A stretch of DNA of 17,822 nt, from contig JAQBFJ010000038.1 of NCBI GenBank assembly GCA_032123435.1, positions 1 to 17,822 on the forward strand, written 5' to 3'. The stretch is from JAQBFJ01 sp032123435 (lineage in GTDB: Bacteria; Verrucomicrobiota; Kiritimatiellia; UBA8416; JAQBFJ01). The notes below the pieces were generated by a model. That model was not told the origin of the DNA. It made no database searches and was given only the letters and a program-made list of their open reading frames with translations. Made by a program: the position numbers and the translations under genes. Positions 8,301 through 16,100 of the stretch are shown one piece after another (the stretch's first letter is position 1; every line of letters starts with the position of its first letter).

Positions 8301-9903
8301 GCTGCACATGATGCCCGGAACAGCCAGCAGCGCAGCCCTGTTGCGAGAGAAATTTCTGGTGTCATCTGCTGTGCGACGGACCCCGATGGCACTTGACCCT
8401 ACACCTGAACGCGACATGCTAAGTGCGCGCGCTGGTTTTGAAAGACGCTGGCAGCTGATTCCTCGTAACGATATTGATTGGGAGACAAAGGATTTGCCGT
8501 TGCTTGACGGCGAAGCCCCCTTCATTGTCCGTGAGTATCAGGACAACATTCTTGCCATAACGCAGGATGGTGCGTGGCTGGTCACTCCCCGATTACCGGG
8601 AAAGGATATCATGCTCGCCAAGAAAGCAAAAGAGATAGACAAAGGAGCGTTGCAGTCTCAAAAGCGTGGTGGGTCGCTAGTTGTCAACGCTCCGAATGGT
8701 GCTGTGGTGAGTATTGATGACGACCCGCCTTATCGTGTCTGGAAAGATAACGTATTGACGTGGAGCAATATGTCTGTCGGCGAACATTCCGTGAAAATAG
8801 AGTTCTTCGAGGACCAGACGGCCCAGACTGTTGATGTGCAGGCTGGCAAGACAACTGCAGTCAGAGAGACTTTTGAACAGGGACGTGTGGTCGACCGGAT
8901 TCTTGAGGCTGGCGAACAATTTCGAATGGAGATGGTCTGGGTTCCCCCTGTAAGGACGGAAGTGGTGCAGGCAAATCAGATATCATTCGGAGATGGGTTC
9001 TGGATGAGCAAATACGAGGTCACTCAGGCGCAATATGAAGGAATTATGAGTAACAATCCGAGTTCTTACCGTGGGCTCAACAACCCCGTGGATTCTGTTA
9101 GAATGCAGGACGCGGAGGAGTTCTGCAGGCGTATTAACAAGAGGTGCGCGAGTCAGTTGAGTCCCTTCATAATGCGTCTTCCGTCGGTCGAGCAGTGGGA
9201 TTACGCCTGCAAGGGTCTTGCGGAAACCAAGTACGGGGATGGTGATCTGGAAGAGGATTTGCAACGTGAAGCCTGGCCGTTATTGACTGCTGCTGGTCGA
9301 ACACATAGTGTCGGCCTGAAAATGCGGAACAGGTATGGTCTTTTCGATATGCGAGGGAATGTAGAGGAATTGTGTGAATGTAGTGGATGGTCATGGGAAG
9401 AGCTGAGACGTCGCTATTCTGATCAGACCGGTTTTCGCGTGGTGTTGTCAGCCACTGATGCAGAGCTCAGTAAAGATAAGGATGGCTGGACGCATCTTGC
9501 GTACATAGCACCCGCGTATGCAAAAGCCGGGTGGGGGTCCGTTGACAGACACAAGCATCGAAACTGGAAGCCTGTTGTGGGAGGGAGCAGCTTTGAGACT
9601 GTTATATTAGCGCATGCGCCTTCCTCCATAAAGTACAATCTTTCCCGTAAGTACAAAGAGTTTGAAGCGTCTTACGGTTTGAAGAGTGGTGCTGGCGGCG
9701 CGGCTCGGTTTGTTGTTATCGCTGACGGCGAGGAGAAGTTCAGATCGGGCGAGATATATAGTTATGGCGGTACCTCAAAGGAAGGTGTGAAGTCTCCTGT
9801 GAAACTCGATGTTACTGATGTCGATGTTCTGGAGTTGAAGACTATTGGTGTGCGCGGAGGAGCCAGTGCGTGGAGTGCTTGGGGGAATCCAAAGGTAAGG
9901 TAG
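5314..9903 (+). CDS. Giant secreted multidomain protein: CsgG-like x2, beta-propeller, PEGA, FGE-like, NPCBM
   Basis: 1529 residues, GTG start. Signal peptide 1-24 (core FFLSLTVGLCLVG, cleavage near VLA-KD). CsgG-like module A at 28-155 (DVVLLDRAEVGKVLAEHKLL at 57-76, then AAIKVGQLLKCDVFAEL). Degenerate module B at 165-290 (VALLDRKRLNLIASESML). An alpha-helical, TPR-like middle at 300-680. A propeller-like region at ~695-1100 with repeated short strands and DGNGLPAQRVTA (790-801), the 'GLP...V' pattern of two-component-type propellers. PEGA domain at ~1118-1185 (PNGAVVSIDD, SVGEHSVKIEF). SUMF1/formylglycine-generating-enzyme-like domain at ~1200-1380 (FWMSKYEVTQAQYEGIM, NPVDSV, MRLPSVEQWDYA, YGLFDMRGNVEEL, GFRVV). 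NPCBM carbohydrate-binding module at ~1390-1529. The enzyme-like domain is compressed and lacks the catalytic cysteine pair, so it is probably a binding fold. Domains are recognised by motif; the whole protein's role is unknown. Confidence 0.85.
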   Translation: MDRATINFFLSLTVGLCLVGKVLAKDAPPRLALVSSGDKKAAAMAALMEVDLSSRDDVVLLDRAEVGKVLAEHKLLFDGLLSMDAAIKVGQLLKCDVFAELHSDAASRANAETISLVAFDALTGVRLYDRAVIAKEDLAVQASFASDALVAGLSKWQGGDVVPDCRTLSFVSTRRTDLPDPLKHLPETVEALLQRQLVNTPDVALLDRKRLNLIASESMLTGARRDRLLASCALVDLDLSKGSGDTIIVKVHMTDGSDRDLAGFEVVDSVLNVDQLVVEAAGMMVKKLKLRPMSEVMVEHGFEADRFLADAERLQLRARSTEAEASFVAATLLAESALRREPDNVRIQKLICRLHQREAGGAATPWEAFVVLEGDFKMMEKWEYQEDVKWFLNGYCDVLHSTLGRLRSDAEKERIDGLRKQVGRWARSANERYPGCIQSVRAVEAWALTAKELLEDAGVCLPSLPNAFSSARYTSSTNHCVVNPGIYFYQIEEFTRGERNDLLGNYEKWGRSGESRVDLFSRMHSHICAAMLVNDFPADFLESEHLMKNNLAKAADLVLQDPTLAGPLVSICMDRGNKVPSFYKPLPTGLIADEVRRVAEVLDGRKVACPLLLEYLDEYDADNAAYPGSYLKKAWAQLKSPDYKLPSGDVFHPRYADWYVEWIEKSFAARYGRDIDILESDEIEIAEVESISRVFDFEALPGISSIESAELDGDWLYILALHTDPRSYEMRRLNMADCKTEILGEIVTDLTFRARTGNEISIGKKAVYVPTEQGVMCFSTDTTNTWMITDGNGLPAQRVTACREAGDTLYLGCRGSEDGYLVRCDIKGNDMKILACSGRKEKKSGLDDCAPYTIDSIVYDERSMRMFIACMFLDPAASGVPWLWSLDVKKGTLSNVHRKPYHPLQLRPLGGGDYLIHIAEMNDEREVTRVLHDGKKVQVKVIAPSADGARGYAIWSAGTYRGEPLDDLTDVVVPLMSSIDPERLKIRYSHPDFSGRLHMMPGTASSAALLREKFLVSSAVRRTPMALDPTPERDMLSARAGFERRWQLIPRNDIDWETKDLPLLDGEAPFIVREYQDNILAITQDGAWLVTPRLPGKDIMLAKKAKEIDKGALQSQKRGGSLVVNAPNGAVVSIDDDPPYRVWKDNVLTWSNMSVGEHSVKIEFFEDQTAQTVDVQAGKTTAVRETFEQGRVVDRILEAGEQFRMEMVWVPPVRTEVVQANQISFGDGFWMSKYEVTQAQYEGIMSNNPSSYRGLNNPVDSVRMQDAEEFCRRINKRCASQLSPFIMRLPSVEQWDYACKGLAETKYGDGDLEEDLQREAWPLLTAAGRTHSVGLKMRNRYGLFDMRGNVEELCECSGWSWEELRRRYSDQTGFRVVLSATDAELSKDKDGWTHLAYIAPAYAKAGWGSVDRHKHRNWKPVVGGSSFETVILAHAPSSIKYNLSRKYKEFEASYGLKSGAGGAARFVVIADGEEKFRSGEIYSYGGTSKEGVKSPVKLDVTDVDVLELKTIGVRGGASAWSAWGNPKVR
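9481..9903 (+). repeat. NPCBM repeat, copy 1 (C-terminus of the giant gene)
   Basis: The 140 C-terminal codons align without net gap to 10036-10458, a constant offset of 555 bp. About half the residues are identical by my hand count. The last 30 or so codons are nearly the same, with LDVTDVDV, VRGGA and AWSAWG shared. Confidence 0.8.
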
Positions 9904-9909
9904 TGTGCG

Positions 9910-10458
9910 ATGAAAAAGTGTTGTCTTATAGCCGAGGTCACGAGTGTCGTTCTTCTGGCATTGTTGCTTTGTTTTGTTTCGCGAGCTGACGAACCGGCGG
10001 GGGATGAAATTGTGACGACGCGAGGAAAGGATGTTGATGGCTGGACCCACTTGGTACTGGTAAAGCCCTTGAGTTACTCTGTCGGACACGATCGCCTGAT
10101 CGGCTTGAATGAAAGAAAAAGAAACTTGTCGATAGGTGGAAAGCAGTTTGATATGGCTTTGACCGCACATGCGACATCCACTATCAAATATCGACTGTCA
10201 GGTAAGTGCAGGCGTCTTCAATTTCATTATGGTTTACACACCAAGTCTGGTGGTGCGGCGGTCTTCATCGTCTATGCGGATGGAAAACAGATTTTCAAGA
10301 CCGGGGAGATATATGGATATGGGCCCACTCATGCTGAGGGGACAGAAGCGCCTGTTGTTCTGGATGTAACCGATGTTGATGTGATAGAGTTGAAAGCACT
10401 TGCTGTGCGCGGAGGAGCAGGTGCCTGGAGTGCTTGGGGAGATCCAAAGGTTAAGTGA
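9910..10458 (+). CDS. Small secreted NPCBM-domain protein
   Basis: 182 residues. Signal peptide at 1-27 (KK, then VVLLALLLCFVSRA, cleavage near SRA-DE). Residues 43-182 form one NPCBM module (novel putative carbohydrate-binding module): DGWTHL, AHATSTIKYRLSGK, YGLHTKSGGAAVFIVYADG, GEIYGYG, LDVTDVDVIELKALAVRGGA, AWSAWGDPK. The latter two blocks are the strand-rich core of the family, found in secreted glycosidases and lectin-like proteins. It starts 6 bp after the giant gene, with a weak AAGGTAAGG site inside that gene's end. Its domain is a close relative of the giant's C-terminus, so it arose by duplication of that end plus acquisition of a signal peptide. It probably binds glycans on its own or competes with or extends the giant; ligand unknown. 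Confidence 0.85.
   Translation: MKKCCLIAEVTSVVLLALLLCFVSRADEPAGDEIVTTRGKDVDGWTHLVLVKPLSYSVGHDRLIGLNERKRNLSIGGKQFDMALTAHATSTIKYRLSGKCRRLQFHYGLHTKSGGAAVFIVYADGKQIFKTGEIYGYGPTHAEGTEAPVVLDVTDVDVIELKALAVRGGAGAWSAWGDPKVK
10036..10458 (+). repeat. NPCBM repeat, copy 2 (small secreted protein)
   Basis: Partner of 9481-9903 at a fixed 555-bp offset. Conservation is strongest in the last 95 bp, including nearly identical codons for VRGGA and AWSAWG. Confidence 0.8.
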
Positions 10459-10521
10459 ATGGTCGGAATATCAGTATTATTATGGTAATAAAATTAATTA
10501 TTATGATTAGCAAATTAGACC
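10459..10521. repeat. AT-rich inverted repeat after the NPCBM gene
   Basis: ATGGTC (10459-10464) pairs with GACCAT (10516-10521); inside, TAATAA (10486-10491) pairs with TTATTA (10498-10503). The interval is much richer in A/T than its neighbours. It lies at the end of the small NPCBM gene and may end or attenuate transcription, but there is no trailing T-run. Confidence 0.35.
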
Positions 10522-10582
10522 ATGAGGAAAATAGAATCTTGTATGTTTGCCTGAATTGGTGAAACAATAATGGGCAATGGTA

Positions 10583-10642
10583 CGCAGGCTGGCAATGCTG
10601 ATAGAAGGAGGGGCGCGATATGAGGAGAAGACATCGTTGTAG
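10583..10642 (+). repeat. Duplicated gene leader, copy 1 (orphan)
   Basis: Sixty bases match 10752-10811 collinearly with about nine mismatches. They include the ribosome binding site region (AGAAGGAGGGGC), an ATG at 10620 and the first codons MRRR. The copy precedes the decayed CsgG-like fragment rather than an intact gene. Confidence 0.75.
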
Positions 10643-10737
10643 TGAATCTTACCGAGCAGATAGCCGGCAAAAAAGCGCTTCAAAGTGCTGCCGCTACCAT
10701 CGCCGAACGAATTCTCCCCAAGCTGGTTAAGGAATAG
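10624..10737 (+). pseudogene. Remnant C-terminus of a CsgG-like gene
   Basis: One frame of this gap reads DIVVVNLTEQIAGKKALQ, then SAAATIAERILPKLVKE and stop. This matches the last ~35 residues of the CsgG-like protein at 4336-5283 (VEVDLTEQIAGKKALQKAAA, ending AERMLPKLLK). An in-frame stop at 10621 closes the frame upstream, and the leader ATG at 10620 is in another frame, giving only a 36-residue nonsense peptide. The picture is of a former CsgG-like paralogue whose start region and last codons were joined by an internal deletion. The short sequence GTTGTAG occurs at the junction (10636-10642) and at the matching place in the intact leader (10805-10811), so short-repeat deletion is plausible. 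Sequence relation is clear; history is inference. Confidence 0.75.
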
Positions 10738-10751
10738 GAATGGATAGGGAT

Positions 10752-10811
10752 CGCAGGCGGGCGATGCTGATAGAAGGAAGGGCGCAGCATGAGGAGAAGA
10801 AGTTGTTGTAG
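10752..10811 (+). repeat. Duplicated gene leader, copy 2 (functional)
   Basis: Partner of 10583-10642. This copy holds GAAGGAAGG at 10773-10781, the likely ribosome binding site, and the true ATG 10789 of the 798-residue protein. Confidence 0.75.
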
Positions 10812-13185
10812 GCATGGTGGCTGCATTTTATTGGCGGCAATAGCAATACTCATCTGTAATCAGGCCGGCACGTCACTTGCGGCAGGACGGGTCAAGGCGG
10901 CGGTGTCTGTTTTTCGCAGTGAAGATATTGCTTGCGCTTATGATCCAAGTCGGCCGTCGCCGAAATTAGCGAGGGGCCTAACCGAATTGGTTCAGTCAGC
11001 CTTTGCCGAGATTGGACAGGTGGAGTGGGTTGAGCGTGACCAACTCGATCTTGCGGAAAGAGAAGTACAGAGACAGTTGCAGGGATTCATGGCGCCGGCA
11101 GGCTCTCTTGAGATCGGATATTGGGTGAGTGCCGACATTCTGATTCGTGGCCACATGGAGTTCGTTGAGAAGGAACATCCCGAAAGAGGCCAAGTGCTAT
11201 ATCTTGAAGCCCTGGATCTTGGACGGGCGGGGAAGCTTGCGGAGGCACGGGTGCAACTCAAGAAGCGAAGTCGGGAGGAGCACGAAAGGAGAAAGAGGGA
11301 GTATTATAAGAAGAAGGAAAATCAGGCAATTGTCATACATTTCGGCGAGAAATTCTACCCTTACAGTTTCTCCATGGAAAGGATCGACTGGAATGCACTG
11401 AGACTGGCATCGGATGAACTAATAAATACGGCAGTCAACGAGTACAAACGGTGGCGCGCCTCTTTGGCTATTGCTCCGATGTTCTTTGCTCCCCGATCAG
11501 ATAAAGCGGCAGGATTGGCGTATGTGGGTGACGAACTGCTTGAAGCTTTTTTCGCGAAAAGTGAGGAATCCAAGCACTTCACAGTACTTGAGTTTGGACA
11601 GCCAGGCGCTTCTGCAGAGGAGTTCTTTCTGGCGCGGAGCGGATTGATAGAGGCATCTGAAATATCAAGAAAAATACGCGAGCTCGCAGATATTTATGTA
11701 TGGGGCTACTATGACTTGAAAAATGAGGGGAGTACCGAAACTAATCAGGTCGCCTTGGAATTTACTATCTGGGCCTGGGATGGCGCTGGGAACAGAAACT
11801 CCTTCACGCTTGGCGGCAGGCGTGACCAATTATCGGATGTGTACCAGAAAATAGTCCAGAAAGTGTCCGAAATCAGTCGTGGTCCCATAGAGAAAGCAGT
11901 AAATGACGACGAGCGCAAGGCGATCGCCAAATTTCTTCTTGATCATGCCGAAAAACGGCTTCTGACACCTGATGAGCAAAAGTCCGCGGAGCTAGCCCAG
12001 AACATACGCGAATACCTTCTTGATCGTGCCGACGGACAGCTTTCGACACCTGATGCGCAGTTCCTTGCGGTGTTCAGCAACATATCTAGCGGGACAAGTG
12101 ATAAGACAAAGGCCGTTGCCGTGAAACATGACCTCCGGCTCATAGGAACTGCTCACATTCTTTTTCCAGAAAATGCAGATATCGAAAGGGAACTATTGGT
12201 TCACAGCGCGGCAGGGATGAGTGAAGAGCAGCAGGCAAGGGCATGGATACGCCATGTGGATCGCTTCGGATGTGATTTCGTGATGCCGCACGCCAAGAAG
12301 GATCACGGTTCCTCGTGGAGGACGACGCGGGTACTGTCGATGACCGGATGGGGTACATGCCCAATGATGCCGCACACGAAATACGATGGGACGACTGCAT
12401 ACATAAGGAGCCTGTTGGCTTTTAAGAATAAGGGATGTCCTGTAGTCATGCATGGGAGTGACGAAATCGAGCGTTACGAGAGTGAAGAGCGTGAGCACAA
12501 CACCGAATGGAGCGCCGAGTACATGGAGAGAATGCGGAGGCTGTTCAAAGAGGAGGACGCGACAAAGTATGTGCCTGGCATTTTTAGATATGTCGAGATG
12601 ATGCTGGACCCTGAGCGTGGCATGATGGATCTGGACTTAAGAATAGAGTATATTCAGATGGTACTGCCTTTTATAAAGAAATGGCTTAAGCAGAGCGATT
12701 GGACATCTGATCAACAGAGAGCATGTCTTAGCTTAATCATTCCACTTGTTTACACGGTCTTTTGTGAGGCAAGGATTCCTGCGGAGGCACCGGTATGTAT
12801 AGACAAATCCAATCTGTTGCGGAACGTCTTCCAGATAGAGGAAGAAGATCATAGCGCGAAAGAGATTCCCATCAATGTTCCAGTTCTACCATCAGGGGGT
12901 GAGGGTGCTCTGCGAATAGGCATTGGCAACAGGTCCAGACATATGGATTGTTTGATGATCGATCTAAAGGATGCAGAAGGAAAAGTTGTTGCAAGCGGCT
13001 TTGTAAATAATGACCGGTTTAAATGGATTACCCACAATGTGCGTGAGAACACCACATGGACGGTGTCAATTAGCAAAAGAAAAGGTATGCCGCGTGCAGG
13101 CGGAGAAGTCCAGATGTTAGTATATATTACGCCCAAGGCCTTGCCTACTGAGCAGGATTACATAAGAGACCATTACACCAGATAG
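10789..13185 (+). CDS. Secreted CsgG-like paralogue with long helical and beta C-terminal parts
   Basis: 798 residues. Signal peptide at 1-32: basic MRRRSCCRHGG, core CILLAAIAILIC, cleavage near SLA-AG. CsgG-like module 1 at ~35-145: VKAAVSVF, WVERDQLDLAEREVQRQL (80-97), IGYWVSADILIRGHM (109-123). A strongly charged K/R/E linker at 150-178 predicts a coiled coil. Module 2 at ~222-365: LAIAPMFF, VGDELLEAFF, FTVLEFG, LADIYVWGYY (299-308), LEFTIWAWDG. Next comes a two-copy 27-residue repeat (from 382 and from 409: FLLDHAEKRLLTPDEQ / YLLDRADGQLSTPDAQ), a helical region with cysteines (DRFGCDFVMPH) and a beta-rich end at ~690-785 (LRIGIGNRS, WTVSISKRKG, VQMLVYITPKA), possibly a small beta-sandwich. 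Sits 7 bp before the LRR gene, so one operon. Family by motif; no function recognised. Confidence 0.8.
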   Translation: MRRRSCCRHGGCILLAAIAILICNQAGTSLAAGRVKAAVSVFRSEDIACAYDPSRPSPKLARGLTELVQSAFAEIGQVEWVERDQLDLAEREVQRQLQGFMAPAGSLEIGYWVSADILIRGHMEFVEKEHPERGQVLYLEALDLGRAGKLAEARVQLKKRSREEHERRKREYYKKKENQAIVIHFGEKFYPYSFSMERIDWNALRLASDELINTAVNEYKRWRASLAIAPMFFAPRSDKAAGLAYVGDELLEAFFAKSEESKHFTVLEFGQPGASAEEFFLARSGLIEASEISRKIRELADIYVWGYYDLKNEGSTETNQVALEFTIWAWDGAGNRNSFTLGGRRDQLSDVYQKIVQKVSEISRGPIEKAVNDDERKAIAKFLLDHAEKRLLTPDEQKSAELAQNIREYLLDRADGQLSTPDAQFLAVFSNISSGTSDKTKAVAVKHDLRLIGTAHILFPENADIERELLVHSAAGMSEEQQARAWIRHVDRFGCDFVMPHAKKDHGSSWRTTRVLSMTGWGTCPMMPHTKYDGTTAYIRSLLAFKNKGCPVVMHGSDEIERYESEEREHNTEWSAEYMERMRRLFKEEDATKYVPGIFRYVEMMLDPERGMMDLDLRIEYIQMVLPFIKKWLKQSDWTSDQQRACLSLIIPLVYTVFCEARIPAEAPVCIDKSNLLRNVFQIEEEDHSAKEIPINVPVLPSGGEGALRIGIGNRSRHMDCLMIDLKDAEGKVVASGFVNNDRFKWITHNVRENTTWTVSISKRKGMPRAGGEVQMLVYITPKALPTEQDYIRDHYTR
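11935..12065 (+). repeat. 81-bp in-frame tandem repeat within the 798-residue protein gene
   Basis: CTTCTTGAT at 11935 recurs at 12016, an 81-bp (27-codon) shift. Both units keep LLD.A...L.TPD.Q. It is a helical repeat duplicated once, the second copy trailing into divergent sequence. Confidence 0.6.
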
Positions 13186-13192
13186 ATAGCCA

Positions 13193-16100
13193 ATGAATCA
13201 AACAAGGTTAATTCTAGTTTTTCTTCTTTTGCTTTTCTCTCTTTCCTGCCTGACGGCAAGGGGAGAGGAAAGAGCCTACACCCGTTGGGCTATTATTTCT
13301 TCACCGGAAATCAAGGAAACAGGGCTTGCTGACATCCTTTTTGTTAAGGCGCTGGAAATAAAAGGTATTGATCTGGTCGAGCGAGACGAGATAGATGCAG
13401 TTCTCAAAGAGATGGAAGTTAGTGCGCTGTCGGCAGTGGGTGTGAGCGAACGTGTAAAACTGGGTGAAAGACTTCAGGCTGACGCGCTCGCAATTATTTC
13501 GATTCATCGCGAAAGGAAAAGAGAAGGCGAGAAAGATGTTGAGCGCTCTTACGTGAAACTGGTGTTGGCAGATTGTCATTATGGGGCCCGTCTAAAGATG
13601 GATGTGTTGCCGGACGAGGGGAGCTTGGAGACAAAAGCTGACAGAGTAACGGAAATAATAACGGAAATACGTGAGAAATATGCCGATGGGATCAAACAGA
13701 TCATCGGGGTTGTCCCATTCGTATCAAAGAACTTCGTGCATGACTATGACTACCTTCAGGCAAGCTATGCGTATCTGCTCCAGAATAAGCTGGCCGAATT
13801 ACGCGGCGTAGCCGTGTTGGAGGTCGAAGAGGCGAAGGCAATACGTGAAGAGAAACTGAAGATCGAAGAGGATGCGCGCAAACGGATCGTACCGATCTTA
13901 GTGAGTGGAGAGTTCGAAGCTAACACCAGAAAGGCCCAGGTCGTCATTCGTGTTCGGATGAGAACAGCGGATGGCGATGGGGGTGAGGTGCGGTCCGGCC
14001 CTGTGGCGCTTGATAAAGCGGCACAGTGGATATCGGGTGAACTGAGCAGAAGGATCTTTCGGGAGATGGGGCGCCAGGAGCGACCTGCACTGGACGTTCA
14101 AGCTCAGTTTGACGGGTTGATCGAGCAGGCCGACATGTTCGCTCTGATCGGTTCTTGGCACCACTCAACAGGTCTTCGCGAAGCTGCACTGCTGTTGAAG
14201 TCTGATGATGTAGCACAGCGCACATATTTGGCCCGGGAATACGGCCAGTACAGCCGGGGGGTTTGGTCCAAAACATATACAGATAAAGAGCGCGGCCGCG
14301 CAGGTGCTCGCGGTCAGAAGCACCTGGAGTACCTGGTACGGAACAGGCATATCGATCTCCAGACGGCTGTGCCGTTGTGCTCGGCACTTGCGGACCCACA
14401 TTTTCTGCTGGCGGTCGGTCCGGTAGTCTCGTCTCTGCCTCTGGGAAATGGCATAGAGGAGAAGATACGTAATAGAGAGATATACTCGTCTCCGCTGGAC
14501 AACTGGGCACGGCTCGTTGGCAAAGTTGCTGCCGAACCCTTTCGGGAGCAATGGCCCAAGAGCAAGAAAGATCTCACGACTGCCAAACGATTGCTGACGG
14601 AAGTGCTGCCGGATAAGTGCGAGGCGCCATTCGAAGTCTTCGCCGGCTTCTTAGACATGGCGCAAATGGGAAAAAGAAGGTCTCCGACAAGAGAGTCCGG
14701 CACCGAAAGCGCAATAACGGTCGAGGATTGGCTGGCATTCCTGGACGACCTTAAGGAATCTGATCACAAACTGGCTAGCATTCTGGGACGGTATGGTCTG
14801 GCAACATGGAAATATTGGAACAGAAGTATGGTTGTGAAGTGGAGTGATAGTGATGGCGCGTTGAGAGAGTATCCTGGCTCACCCGAGGAAATGGGTGCCT
14901 TGCTGGATGAGATGAATAGTCTGATTGAGGATTTTCTGGCCCTTGGTTATCAGTATGGCCACAAAGGTACGAGAAAGGAAACTGACCTGTACCGATTGTT
15001 CCTGCCCGACCTGCGCGCCTGGATTGCCAAGGGACTCGTGGAGGCCGAAAAGGCTGTTACACTTCCGGCTACGCGACCGTCTTCGCACACTAGCGCTGGC
15101 GATGTAACCTGGTGGCGTCCTCGCAACGGGACGGCGGAATCTTCGATTAGCATGGTCCCGCCCGCACCGCGTGAAAATCCAGTGAGAGCTGGTGCCAAAG
15201 AGGGTAGAACAAATCGTCCTGCTCAGAAGCAGGCGCGGGAAGAGCCAGATACCGGCAGACTCAGATTCTCCACCTTGAATCTGACTGTCCGGACACTCAG
15301 TGGTCAAACCAACGCCCTTGATGTTGCGTTCATGAGGGAATACGGGTTCAAGACACCTGGATACAGTGCCAGGTCTTCGGGGATTCTACGGTGCACCGAG
15401 GACTGGGATGTCTGGTGGACTCGGAAAGCAATCTTGTATTCGAAGAATCAACAGATCCTTGAAGAAGTACTGGTCCGGCGCGAGAGTACAGATCGGATCT
15501 TGGATGTGACGTGTGACGGCGGCAACGTGTGGGTTGTGAACGGCCATAACCCTCGTGGCGTGCTGGTGTTTGACAAGGACGGCAAGCTACGTGCCACCAT
15601 AACCGAAGAACAGGGCCTTCCCCCTTCTAATAAAGGCCTTCTGGCGTGCGGCATCGATAAGGGCCGTGCTCTTGTTGTCGGTTCACACGGCCCGCACAGA
15701 AGGGCGTGGTGCGCTATAGTTGACATCCGTGGACCGGAGCCGCGTGTGTCTGTCTTTCACACTGCTACGCGAGTGGCGCCGCCGGGCAGAAAATCTCGTG
15801 AATATGCAATGGATCCGTCGATTGCGTTCGTTCCATCGTGGATTCACGAATACGATCATGGTCGAGACGATGGATCAAGGGTGTTCCTGGTCGGGCGTCG
15901 GGAGATAGACCCGGGGGCACAACCATTGTTTATCGAGACGACAACATCAAATGTCTGGACCCTTGGATATGACCTGCTGTATCCCGGCGAGCCGTCAGGT
16001 TCATTCTTCAGCACCAAGGGTGAGCTATTCCACAATCAGGGCAGCTATGTGCTTCACTACAAGCCGTTGGGTGAAACATGGGAGAACTGGCAAAAATGGC

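Noticed and set aside
10583..10811. The two 60-bp direct repeats as attachment sites of an integrated element
   Set aside because: They contain a ribosome binding site and start codon, flank only a gene remnant and have no integrase nearby; gene duplication explains them.
13944..14510. 188-codon minus-strand frame
   Set aside because: Lies wholly inside the 1402-residue gene, has low-complexity composition and no start signal; a shadow of the real frame.
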